From Pseudomonadota bacterium (GTDB taxonomy: Bacteria; Pseudomonadota; Alphaproteobacteria; Rhizobiales; Xanthobacteraceae), in contig JAEWBW010000625.1 in assembly GCA_023390955.1 (NCBI GenBank), positions 1-18,882 on the forward strand: a stretch of DNA of 18,882 nucleotides, in the 5' to 3' direction. Position numbers and translations under genes: made by a program. Below the pieces are notes generated by a model. The model saw only the letters and a program-made list of their open reading frames with translations, was not told where the DNA came from and ran no database searches. This document shows, piece by piece, positions 6,791 to 14,143 of the stretch; within the stretch, counting starts at the first letter, position 1, and every line of letters starts with the position of its first letter.

Positions 6791-7636
6791 TCACCCCGCC
6801 AGCCGCTCCGCGTGCCAGCGCAGATGATCGCTCATGAAGGTCGAGATGAAATAATAACTGTGGTCATAGCCCGGCTGGCGGCGCAGCGTCAGGGAGATGT
6901 TGGCCTTGCTACAGGCGGCCTGCAGCAAATCGGGACGGAGCTGCTCTTTCAGGAAGTTGTCGGCATCGCCATAGTCGACCAGGAAGCCTGAATATTTCGA
7001 GCCGTCCTCGATCAGCGCCACAGTGTCATGCGCGCGCCAGGCATCCTTGTTCGATCCGAGATAGCCGCCCAGCGCCTTGGTGCCCCAAGGCACCTGCGAT
7101 GGCGCCACGATCGGCGCGAAGGCGCTGGCCGCGCGATAGCGGTGCGGGTTGCGCAGCGCCACCGTCAGTGCGCCGTGGCCGCCCATCGAGTGACCCATGA
7201 TCGATTGCCGCTTGGCGTCGACCGGAAAGTTCGCCGCCACGAGCTTCGGCAACTCGTCGGTGACGTAGCTCCACATGCGGTAATTGCGCGCAAAGGGTTC
7301 CTCGGTGGCGTCGACATAGAAGCCGGCGCCGAGGCCGAAATCATAGGAATTGTTGGCATCGCCAGGCACGTCAGCGCCGCGCGGGCTGGTGTCGGGCGCA
7401 ACGAAGATCAAGCCGAGTTCGGCGCAGGCGGCGCGGAATTCGCCCTTCTCGGTGACATTGGCATGGGTGCAGGTCAGCCCCGAGAGATACCAGACCACCG
7501 GCAGCTTGGTGCCCTCGGGGTGCGGCGGCACATAGACCGAAAAGGTCATGTCGGTCCTGGTCTGCTCGCTGGCATGGCGATACACGCCCTGCACGCCGCC
7601 ATAGGCTTTGTTGGTCGAGACAGTCTGCATCGTCAT
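6791..7636 (-). CDS. fghA: S-formylglutathione hydrolase
   Basis: This is a 281-residue serine hydrolase of the esterase D family, close to the usual family length. It hydrolyses S-formylglutathione to formate and glutathione, the second step of glutathione-dependent formaldehyde oxidation in the cytoplasm. The nucleophile S150 is in MGHSMGGHGAL, the acid is D226 in DYGDADNFL and the histidine is H259 in GYDHSYYFISTF. SGLTCTHAN (52-60) forms the oxyanion region. The ATG at 7636 is chosen because GGAG lies 7 bases upstream; the TTG at 7657 and the ATG at 7630 are less likely. The gene follows the response regulator on the same strand after 71 bp, so the two may be co-transcribed. Its presence links the PQQ dehydrogenase island to removal of formaldehyde. 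Confidence 0.96.
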   Translation of the reverse strand: MTMQTVSTNKAYGGVQGVYRHASEQTRTDMTFSVYVPPHPEGTKLPVVWYLSGLTCTHANVTEKGEFRAACAELGLIFVAPDTSPRGADVPGDANNSYDFGLGAGFYVDATEEPFARNYRMWSYVTDELPKLVAANFPVDAKRQSIMGHSMGGHGALTVALRNPHRYRAASAFAPIVAPSQVPWGTKALGGYLGSNKDAWRAHDTVALIEDGSKYSGFLVDYGDADNFLKEQLRPDLLQAACSKANISLTLRRQPGYDHSYYFISTFMSDHLRWHAERLAG

Positions 7637-7707
7637 GCCGAAACTCCGTGGCGCCAAACCACATCAGGATTGCAACGCTTGTATGACCGAATTTGTGCCG
7701 ACGCGTG

Positions 7708-8328
7708 TTACGCCACACCGCTGTCGATTGCCAGCCGCACCAGCTCGACCGAGGTCTTCACCCCGAGCTTCTGGCGCATGATGGAGGAGGTGTTGGCCAC
7801 CGTCTTGTAGGACGACTGCACCAGCCAGGCGATCTCCGACAGGCTCTTGCCCGCGCTGAGCAGCCGCAGGATCTCCATCTCGCGCGGGTTCAGCTTCGAC
7901 AGCGGATTCTGCGCCAGCGCGGGACCCGCAAAGGCGATGCTGCGTGCCATCGCGCTCGGCAGGTACGTTTCACCCTTGCCGACGGCGCGGATGGCTTCGA
8001 CGAGGTCGTTGGGGTCACCGGTCTTGGAGACGTAGCCCTTGGCGCCGCATTCGATCGCGCGCGCGGCAAAGGCGGGATCGGCGTTCATGCTGAACATGAT
8101 GAGACGGGCCTCAGGCGCGCGCTCGAGGATGCGGCGCGCGAGCTCGAATCCGGAAACGGTTGGCAGGTTGATGTCGATCACGCAGATGTCGGGGCGCTCG
8201 ACAATGAAGACGCACTCGCCGTCTTCGGCGTCGGCGGCCTCCAGAATGTCGATCTCGCCTTCGTCGGCCAGCACGGCGCGGCAGCCGGAGGCAACGATGG
8301 GGTGATCGTCGACGATCAGAATGCGCAT
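7708..8328 (-). CDS. NarL/LuxR-family two-component response regulator
   Basis: This is a 206-residue DNA-binding response regulator. The receiver domain has acidic residues D7/D8, the phospho-acceptor D52 in VIDINLP and K102 in GYVSKTGDP. The C-terminal LuxR/GerE helix-turn-helix begins at LNPREMEILRLLSAGKS and contains SYKTVANTSSIMRQKLG. The ATG at 8328 starts directly with RILIVDDHP and has GGGA 8 bases upstream; the open frame to 8403 adds only unlikely residues. It is divergent from its probable partner kinase and reads toward fghA. Paracoccus FlhSR is a comparable kinase/regulator pair beside glutathione-dependent formaldehyde genes that controls C1 metabolism, and PedS2/PedR2 is a lanthanide-responsive pair in Pseudomonas. 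Either role is possible here by analogy only. Confidence 0.92.
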   Translation of the reverse strand: MRILIVDDHPIVASGCRAVLADEGEIDILEAADAEDGECVFIVERPDICVIDINLPTVSGFELARRILERAPEARLIMFSMNADPAFAARAIECGAKGYVSKTGDPNDLVEAIRAVGKGETYLPSAMARSIAFAGPALAQNPLSKLNPREMEILRLLSAGKSLSEIAWLVQSSYKTVANTSSIMRQKLGVKTSVELVRLAIDSGVA

Positions 8329-8522
8329 CAGGCGTTCCCTGCGACAGCGTCCCGATCCATTTGCGTCGCATGGCGCCGGGCAGGAGACGCGTCCGTGTCT
8401 CATGTCGGGTCATGCAACCCGGCCGGGATTGCTGTACGCTTTCGATTAGATATCGGGCGCTTCGCCCCTGTCAACGTGGTCGGACAGGAGCGGGCAGGGC
8501 GAGTGGGCGGCGGGCGAGAGCA
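8329..8522. promoter_or_regulatory. Divergent intergenic region between response regulator and sensor kinase
   Basis: These 194 bp separate the two divergent start codons. The clearest structure is a palindrome CGGGT-N6-ACCCG (8406-8421), overlapping a second palindrome CCCGGCCGGG (8418-8427). It lies roughly midway and could be an operator for autoregulation. A small hairpin GGGCG-CTT-CGCCC follows near 8456. No good sigma-70 promoter pair was found on either strand. Confidence 0.35.
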
Positions 8523-9881
8523 ATGTGGCAAAATCTATCCTTGCGCGGGCGCATCAATCTCCTGCTGGCGCTGCTGCTGGCGCTCGGGCTCGCCGTCAAT
8601 ATCGGCCGCCAGATCGCCGAGGCCGGTCCCCGCGTGCAGGCCGAGGACCAGAGCGTGATCCGGCTCGCCCGCGAATTCATCGAGATGATCGTAGCCGATC
8701 TCAACGAGGCGCCGGATCCGGACGCGAGGCTGGACCAGATCGCGCGCGATCTCAGCCGGCTCCGGCACGTCAGCATCGCGCTCAGGGATTCCGGCGGGAA
8801 CCCGCTGACCGCGCCCAAGGAGGAGACGGACAACGACACGCGCGGGCCGCCGGCCTGGTTCGTCAGCCTGGTCCACCCCGAGCAGACCGCGGTGACCGTG
8901 CCGGTGTCGATCCGCGGCAAGCCCGGCTCGCTCGTGATCACCTCCCATCCCGACGACGAGATCGCCGAGATCTGGGACGGCATCGTGACCCAGCTCGAGG
9001 TCGGCTCGGTGATCGCGCTGGCGCTGTTCCTGGTGATGATGCTGGTGGTCGGCCGTGCGCTCGCGCCGCTGCAATCGCTGTCGGACGCGATGACCCGGCT
9101 CGAAGGCGGCCGCTATGATGCGCGCGTGACGCCGGGCGGCGCGCCCGAGCTCGCCGCGATCTGCAGCAAGCTCAATCATCTGGCAGCGACGCTGGGCGAG
9201 GCTGTCGAGGACAAGCGGCGGCTGGCCGAACGCGCGGTCTCGCTGCAGGACGTCGAGCGCAAGGAGATCGCGCGCGAGCTGCATGACGAGTTCGGGCCAT
9301 ATCTGTTTTCGCTTCGCGCGCATGCGAGCGCACTGGCAAAGCTCACCGACGGGCGCGAGCCGAGCGCGGATGCGGTCCGCAAGCACGGCAGCGCCATGAT
9401 GGAGCAGATCAACGCGCTGCAGCAGTTCAATCGCCGCGTGCTGGAGCGCCTCCGGCCCGTCGGCCTCGCCGAGCTCGGCCTGCGCCAGGCGCTGGAATCG
9501 CTGTCGCGGCTGTGGCGGGAATCCCACCCCGACGTCGCGATCGACACCACGATTTCGCCGGCGCTTGGCGTTACCGGCGAGACCGCCGACCTCACCATCT
9601 ACCGCATCGTGCAGGAGGCGCTCACCAACGTGTTCCGCCATGCCGGCGCGACCTCCATCAATGTCGTGATCGAGCCGGCCGATCAGCCCGCCCAGGATGG
9701 CCGCGCCTGCGCGCGCGTCCGGGTCAGTGACAACGGCCGCGGCATGGCGGCGGGCCAGAAGCTCGGTTTTGGCCTCGTCGGCATGCGCGAGCGGATTTTG
9801 GCGCTGGGCGGCACGCTGAATGTGGCCTCCGGCGAGGGCGGCGTCACCGTGGAAGCGCTGGTTCCAACCGCCGCGGCCTGA
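8523..9881 (+). CDS. Membrane sensor histidine kinase (HAMP, HisKA_3, HATPase)
   Basis: This is a 452-residue NarX/UhpB-type kinase. TM1 is at about 11-31. A periplasmic sensor region of about 125 residues follows, with no recognised domain. TM2 is at about 159-179, then HAMP at about 180-235. The dimerisation/phospho-acceptor helix RKEIARELHDEFGPYLFSL carries H254. The ATPase domain has the N box EALTNVFRHA (N369) and the G box DNGRGM (403-408), then GFGLVGMRER. HisKA_3 kinases pair with NarL-type regulators, which fits the divergent neighbour. The ATG at 8523 gives a clean N-terminal TM; the frame open to 8361 adds an arginine-rich run without support. The ligand is unknown, and a C1 compound, formaldehyde stress or a metal are candidates from context. 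The TonB receptor lies 162 bp downstream on the same strand. Confidence 0.92.
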   Translation: MWQNLSLRGRINLLLALLLALGLAVNIGRQIAEAGPRVQAEDQSVIRLAREFIEMIVADLNEAPDPDARLDQIARDLSRLRHVSIALRDSGGNPLTAPKEETDNDTRGPPAWFVSLVHPEQTAVTVPVSIRGKPGSLVITSHPDDEIAEIWDGIVTQLEVGSVIALALFLVMMLVVGRALAPLQSLSDAMTRLEGGRYDARVTPGGAPELAAICSKLNHLAATLGEAVEDKRRLAERAVSLQDVERKEIARELHDEFGPYLFSLRAHASALAKLTDGREPSADAVRKHGSAMMEQINALQQFNRRVLERLRPVGLAELGLRQALESLSRLWRESHPDVAIDTTISPALGVTGETADLTIYRIVQEALTNVFRHAGATSINVVIEPADQPAQDGRACARVRVSDNGRGMAAGQKLGFGLVGMRERILALGGTLNVASGEGGVTVEALVPTAAA

Positions 9882-9891
9882 GCGCGAGAGG

Positions 9892-9916
9892 CAAATCGGG
9901 AAAAATTCCCGATTTG
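9892..9916. promoter_or_regulatory. Perfect 11-bp inverted repeat with AAA spacer (operator or hairpin)
   Basis: CAAATCGGGAA (9892-9902) is followed by AAA and its exact reverse complement (9906-9916). It lies 10 bp after the kinase stop and about 130 bp before the TonB receptor start. As DNA it could be a dimeric regulator operator about 60 bp upstream of a start site set by the TATAAC at 9952. As RNA it forms a strong stem whose second half can also pair with 9918-9924. Confidence 0.65.
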
Positions 9917-9953
9917 GTCGGGAAGATGGGAGTGGATACCTCCCGACCTTTTA
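9916..9953 (+). terminator. Terminator-like hairpin with T-tract upstream of the TonB receptor
   Basis: GGTCGGGA (9916-9923) pairs with TCCCGACC (9941-9948) across a 17-nt loop and is followed at once by TTTT. The stem is short but G+C-rich. It may end transcripts from the kinase gene, or act as an attenuator in the leader of the receptor gene, because 9918-9924 can instead pair with 9906-9912. TATAAC at 9952-9957 overlaps its end and could be a -10 element lacking a good -35. Confidence 0.5.
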
Positions 9954-10043
9954 TAACTGGTGCGATCGCGACCGCCGACTACACTCGTCTCAACCAAACG
10001 GCGAAAACAAAACAGCCGAAGGTTTCGGGTGGGGACGAGTGGG

Positions 10044-12512
10044 ATGGGCAAGCGTCATCTGTTGATTGCCTCGCTGTCGACGGGGCTGGTGTCCGGGGTC
10101 GTCTTCGCGACGACTGCGGGGGCCGCGCAGGACGAGGAAACCAACGTACAGAATTTGCCGGCGGTGGAAGTCATCGCGCCGGAGACGACAACGCGGCGCA
10201 CACCGACGCGGGCTGCGCCTGCGCGCGTGACGACGGCGCGTCCCAAGACGCGGGTCTATGTCTACCCGACCTCGCCGGGCACCGGCCGGGGTCTCGAGGT
10301 CGACAAGGTTCCTTCCTCGATCAACGCCGTCGACGCCAACCAGATCAGGCGGACCAACTCGCCGAATATCGCCGACGCCCTGCAGCAGTACGTGCCTGGC
10401 GTCAGCATCAATGAGGTGACCGGCAATCCCTTCCAGCCTGACATCGTGTTTCGCGGCTACGTCGCTTCACCTTTGGCCGGGACGCCGCAGGGCCTCGCCG
10501 TCTACCAGAACGGCGTGCGCATCAACGAAGCCTTCTCCGATATCGTCAATTGGGATCTGATTCCGACCGCGGCGATCCGATCAGCCGTGGTGGTGACCAA
10601 CAATCCGGCTTACGGTCTCAACGCGCTCGGCGGCGCCATCGATCTGCAGATGAAGAACGGCTTCAACTATCAAGGTGCCGAGATCGACATCATGGGCGGC
10701 TCATACGGCCGCATTCAGGGCTCCGCGCAATGGGGCAAGCAGATCGACAAGAACTGGTCTGTCTACGGCGCGATCGAAGGCATTCACGACAACGGCTTCC
10801 GCAATTTCTCAAAGTCGGACGTCCGCCGTTTCTACGGCGACGTCGGGTATCGGTTTGAAGGCACCGAATTCCATGTCAATGGCGGCGTCGCCAACAATTC
10901 CCTCGCGGGTCCCAGTACTGTTCCGGCTGAATTGCTCCAGAAATATTGGGGCGCCACCTATACGACACCACAGACCATCTCCAACAAGGTCGCCTATCTC
11001 AATTTGACCGGCAAGGTGGAGGCGACGCCGACCTGGACCTTTGAAGGCACAGCACGCTTGCGGCGCTTCAAGCAAGGTACCGTCGACGGAAACCCGACCG
11101 ACGTGGAGCCCTGCGACGCCGATGCAACGCTGCTTTGCTTTGGCGAAGTCAACCCTGCGCTCGGACCTCCGCTCTTTCAATCGCCGGCGAACGGCCTGAA
11201 CGGCGTTCAGCTCGTCAATCCCTTTGGGCCTGATGCCATTCTCGCCCAGATCGATCGCACCAGCACAAAGTCAACCTCGTTTGGCATATCCGGGCAGGCG
11301 ACCAATACCGATCAGCTGTTCGGTCATGGCAACCGCTTCGTGGTTGGCGCAAGCTACGACCTCAGCAATACGCTGTTCACGGGCAGCACCGAATTGGGGA
11401 CCCTGGGCGAGAACTACGTCGTCACGGGCAATGGGACATTCCTGGGGACGTCAGGGGATCCGACGGCGATTGGTCCCGTGTCGCTTCGCACCGTCAACCA
11501 GTATCAGGGGATTTATGCGCTGGACACGTTCGACGTGACAGAGCGCTTTTCGGTGTCCGGTGGCGGACGGTTCAATGCGGCCCATATCTCGCTGATGGAC
11601 CAGCTTGGCACCGCTCTGAATGGCGATCATCAATTCAATCGCTTCAATCCGATCATCGGCGGTACCTTCAAGATTACGCCTGAAGTGACGGCCTATGCCG
11701 GCTATTCGGAAGCCAACCGCGTGCCGACGCCGCTCGAGCTTGGCTGCGCCGATCCGGCGAGGCCGTGCATCATCGGCCAATTCCTGGTCGCCGATCCTCC
11801 CCTCAAGCAAGTCGTATCGAAGACCTTCGAAGCCGGCTTCCGCGGCACCAAGGAATTGAACATCGGCTCCCTAGGCTGGAAGATCGGTGCATACCGTGCC
11901 ACCAACTACGACGATATCGTTGCGACGCCGATCCCGGGATTGACGGGCTTCGGCTTCTTCCAGAACGTTGGCCGGACCCGCAGGCAGGGCGTCGAAGCCG
12001 AGGTGAGCCTGAAGTCGAATGCGCTTCAGTTCCAGGCGAGCTATGCCTTCCTGGACGCGCGTTTTCTTGATGCGCTGACGCTGGGCTCGGACAGCCCGTT
12101 CGCCGACGCAGACGGCAATATCCAGGTCTTACCGGGTAATCAGATTCCGCGCCTGCCGCGCCACCTCATCAAGGCCAGCGTCGAATATGCCGTGACCGAC
12201 GTCTGGAAGGTCGGAGGTGACGCGCTCTTTGTCTCGAGCCAGTATTATGTCGGAGACGAGTCCAACCAGTTCCCGCAACTGCCGTCCTACGCCGTCTTCA
12301 ATCTCCACAGCTCCTACCAGATCACCAGGAACGTCCAGGTTTACGGTCGCGTGAACAATATCTTTGATCATCGCTACTCCACGCTTGGCACATTCTTCGA
12401 CCGGGAAGCCCTGCCGAACTTCACCAACGGGGGAGCCGAGTTCACCGACCCGCGCTCGCTCAGCCCGGCGAGGCCGCGTGCGTTCTATGCGGGCATGCGG
12501 GTGACGTTCTAG
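10044..12512 (+). CDS. TonB-dependent outer-membrane receptor (candidate metal/metallophore receptor)
   Basis: This is an 822-residue outer-membrane receptor. The signal peptide runs to about residue 28 (VVFATTAGAA). A TonB-box-like LPAVEVIAPE (38-47) is followed by an Arg/Pro/Thr-rich linker. The plug domain spans about 86-207 (VPSSINAVDANQ, NIADALQQYVPGVSI, VYQNGVRINEAF, GLNALGGAIDLQ). The barrel runs to the C terminus, which ends AFYAGMRVTF with the usual final Phe. Two Cys pairs, C357/C365 and C568/C575, probably close extracellular loops. A DADGNI turn lies at 688-693. The ATG at 10044 is chosen for its signal peptide, with G-rich GGGGA about 8 bases upstream; the frame to 9960 is longer but lacks a signal. 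Context beside the lut/ped-like genes suggests a role like LutH, but receptors of this type also take up siderophores. It ends overlapping the convergent TAXI gene by 4 bp. Confidence 0.93.
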   Translation: MGKRHLLIASLSTGLVSGVVFATTAGAAQDEETNVQNLPAVEVIAPETTTRRTPTRAAPARVTTARPKTRVYVYPTSPGTGRGLEVDKVPSSINAVDANQIRRTNSPNIADALQQYVPGVSINEVTGNPFQPDIVFRGYVASPLAGTPQGLAVYQNGVRINEAFSDIVNWDLIPTAAIRSAVVVTNNPAYGLNALGGAIDLQMKNGFNYQGAEIDIMGGSYGRIQGSAQWGKQIDKNWSVYGAIEGIHDNGFRNFSKSDVRRFYGDVGYRFEGTEFHVNGGVANNSLAGPSTVPAELLQKYWGATYTTPQTISNKVAYLNLTGKVEATPTWTFEGTARLRRFKQGTVDGNPTDVEPCDADATLLCFGEVNPALGPPLFQSPANGLNGVQLVNPFGPDAILAQIDRTSTKSTSFGISGQATNTDQLFGHGNRFVVGASYDLSNTLFTGSTELGTLGENYVVTGNGTFLGTSGDPTAIGPVSLRTVNQYQGIYALDTFDVTERFSVSGGGRFNAAHISLMDQLGTALNGDHQFNRFNPIIGGTFKITPEVTAYAGYSEANRVPTPLELGCADPARPCIIGQFLVADPPLKQVVSKTFEAGFRGTKELNIGSLGWKIGAYRATNYDDIVATPIPGLTGFGFFQNVGRTRRQGVEAEVSLKSNALQFQASYAFLDARFLDALTLGSDSPFADADGNIQVLPGNQIPRLPRHLIKASVEYAVTDVWKVGGDALFVSSQYYVGDESNQFPQLPSYAVFNLHSSYQITRNVQVYGRVNNIFDHRYSTLGTFFDREALPNFTNGGAEFTDPRSLSPARPRAFYAGMRVTF

Positions 12513-13882
12513 GACAGCTCACGCTTTGGATGCGCCGTCAGCCGTCCGGCCCAGGCCTCGCTTCGCAACCGGCCGGTGTTGTTCCGCGCAATGATGGCGC
12601 GACGGACCAGGCCGATGTGTTCGCGCAGCGTATAGGCTTCGCTCGCGAACCCGGCCGGGGTGTGAATCCTGGCAACTGCGTCTTCGATCCGCGCGAGGTC
12701 CGCGAGCCACGTCTCGATCGGTAAATCGCCCGTCCGCGCGACGACGTCGCGCTCGAGCAGAGCGAGCTCGCCGTACCAGCGAAACACGCGTGAACGGACA
12801 TGCCAGCGAACCAGCTGAGGCAGATAGTGGAACAGCGGAAGCAGAATGGCGGCCAGCGGCAGCAAGATGATGATGGCGCGCTCGCCCAGAGCCGCAATCC
12901 AGAACGGCAGATATTGGTAAAGGAAGGTGCGCCCGAAACGCCTGTGCTGGTCGGCGTCGGCTGATACCGGCAGATCGACCTGCGTCGTGCCCGGAAATTC
13001 ACCGGCGTCCTCGAACAGTCCCTGCCTGCCGTGGATTTCCCGGGCGGCGTCCACCAGCAGATGGACGAGGGCAGGGTGAAGTCCGTCACGGGCCGCCAGC
13101 ATCTCCTTGGTCCCGATCAGCGCGACGTCCTCTTCCGGAATGTGGTCGGCCAGGTCGATCACGCCTGACGGCAATTTCAGTGTGCTGATGAAGTTGAGCC
13201 GGCGACGATAGGCATCGGCCCTGTTGATGCTCAGAAGACTGAGGTTTGGATCGCGAAGCGCGTTCCAGATGGCGGGATTGTCCGCCCCGTCGGCAAAGAT
13301 TGCGGCGTCGACATCGCCGGCGCGCAACGCAACGAGTGCCGCAAGGTTGCTGAGTGACTCCATATGGACATTGTCGGACGAGAGCCCGTTGAGCTCGAAA
13401 ACGGACTCGCTGAGCGAGCGTGCACCGCTGCCAACGGCGCCGACGGCGACCCGGCGATTGCGGAGCTCGTTGATGAAATTCACCGGCTCGCTCTTGCGGT
13501 AGAAAATCCACAAGGGGACGTAATAAAGGCTTGCCAGCATCACGATATTGTTGGCGTCGGACCCTCGCGCGATGCCGCCTTGCATGAACGCGATATCGAC
13601 GCCTGAGCGCGGATCCTGCAGCAGTTTGAGATTGTCCCCCGCGCCGTTAGTCACCCGTTCTTCGACGGTAACTCCGGATCGGGCGAGGATCTCGATGTAC
13701 CGCCTGGCGTGCTGGTGCAGCAGGCCGTCTTCGAGGCCGGACGCGAGCACGATGTGACGTGACGGGGCAGTCTGCAAAACATACACCACCGCCCAGATCG
13801 TTCCGGCAATCAATGCCAGGAATAGCGCCGCGAGGCCGAGACGGCTGCGAGATGGAAGCAGTGCGAGGTTTTCGATCTTCAC
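12509..13882 (-). CDS. TAXI-family TRAP-type solute-binding protein, membrane-anchored
   Basis: This is a 457-residue protein. The N-terminal TM anchor spans about 15-37. A TAXI-type solute-binding domain spans about 42-300, with IVLASGLEDGLLHQHARRY, GVDIAFMQGG, NRRVAVGAVGSGARSLSE and ALRAGDVDAAIFADG. A second TM lies at about 335-355, followed by a charged, helical cytoplasmic tail of about 100 residues. The family normally feeds TRAP transporters, yet no TRAP membrane subunit (DctQM) is nearby, so this is an orphan with an unusual C-terminal extension. A sensing or scaffold role is possible. The start codon is GTG 13882 with no clear Shine-Dalgarno; an in-frame stop a few codons upstream leaves no better choice. 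A FixK-like box lies about 80 bp upstream. The stop overlaps that of the TonB receptor on the other strand. Confidence 0.85.
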   Translation of the reverse strand: MKIENLALLPSRSRLGLAALFLALIAGTIWAVVYVLQTAPSRHIVLASGLEDGLLHQHARRYIEILARSGVTVEERVTNGAGDNLKLLQDPRSGVDIAFMQGGIARGSDANNIVMLASLYYVPLWIFYRKSEPVNFINELRNRRVAVGAVGSGARSLSESVFELNGLSSDNVHMESLSNLAALVALRAGDVDAAIFADGADNPAIWNALRDPNLSLLSINRADAYRRRLNFISTLKLPSGVIDLADHIPEEDVALIGTKEMLAARDGLHPALVHLLVDAAREIHGRQGLFEDAGEFPGTTQVDLPVSADADQHRRFGRTFLYQYLPFWIAALGERAIIILLPLAAILLPLFHYLPQLVRWHVRSRVFRWYGELALLERDVVARTGDLPIETWLADLARIEDAVARIHTPAGFASEAYTLREHIGLVRRAIIARNNTGRLRSEAWAGRLTAHPKRELS

Positions 13883-13960
13883 GAGGGGTACTTTTAGTGG
13901 TCAGACGGAAGAAGGTTGGAGGGCCTGCCAAGCAGACGTACGCCTTCTTTGCAGTCCCCG

Positions 13961-13974
13961 TTGATCTGCGTCAA
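13961..13974. promoter_or_regulatory. FNR/FixK-type binding site
   Basis: TTGATCTGCGTCAA matches the FNR/FixK palindrome TTGAT-N4-ATCAA at both TTGA and TCAA half-sites. Its centre lies 85 bp before the GTG of the TAXI gene (minus strand) and about 176 bp before the metallophosphoesterase start (plus strand). An activator bound at -41.5 would put the minus-strand start site near 13926, leaving a 44-base leader, which fits the TAXI gene better. No good -10 was found on either side. Confidence 0.6.
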
Positions 13975-14143
13975 CAGAACCGGCCTTCGCTTGATCGCGG
14001 TATCCGGTTGTGCAAGTGTTTTGCCAGCGCCGATTTGATCCTCAGCTTGCGGGCGCTTCTAAAAATGCAGCTAAAGAGAACCGCTATCACTGCATCTGCC
14101 CGCATTGCGTGAATCGTCGGCCGTCTCGCATGAGGAGGGCCAG

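Noticed and set aside
8535..9641. Minus-strand frame of 368 codons opposite the sensor kinase
   Set aside because: Antisense shadow; kinase motifs H254, N369 and DNGRGM are on the plus strand.
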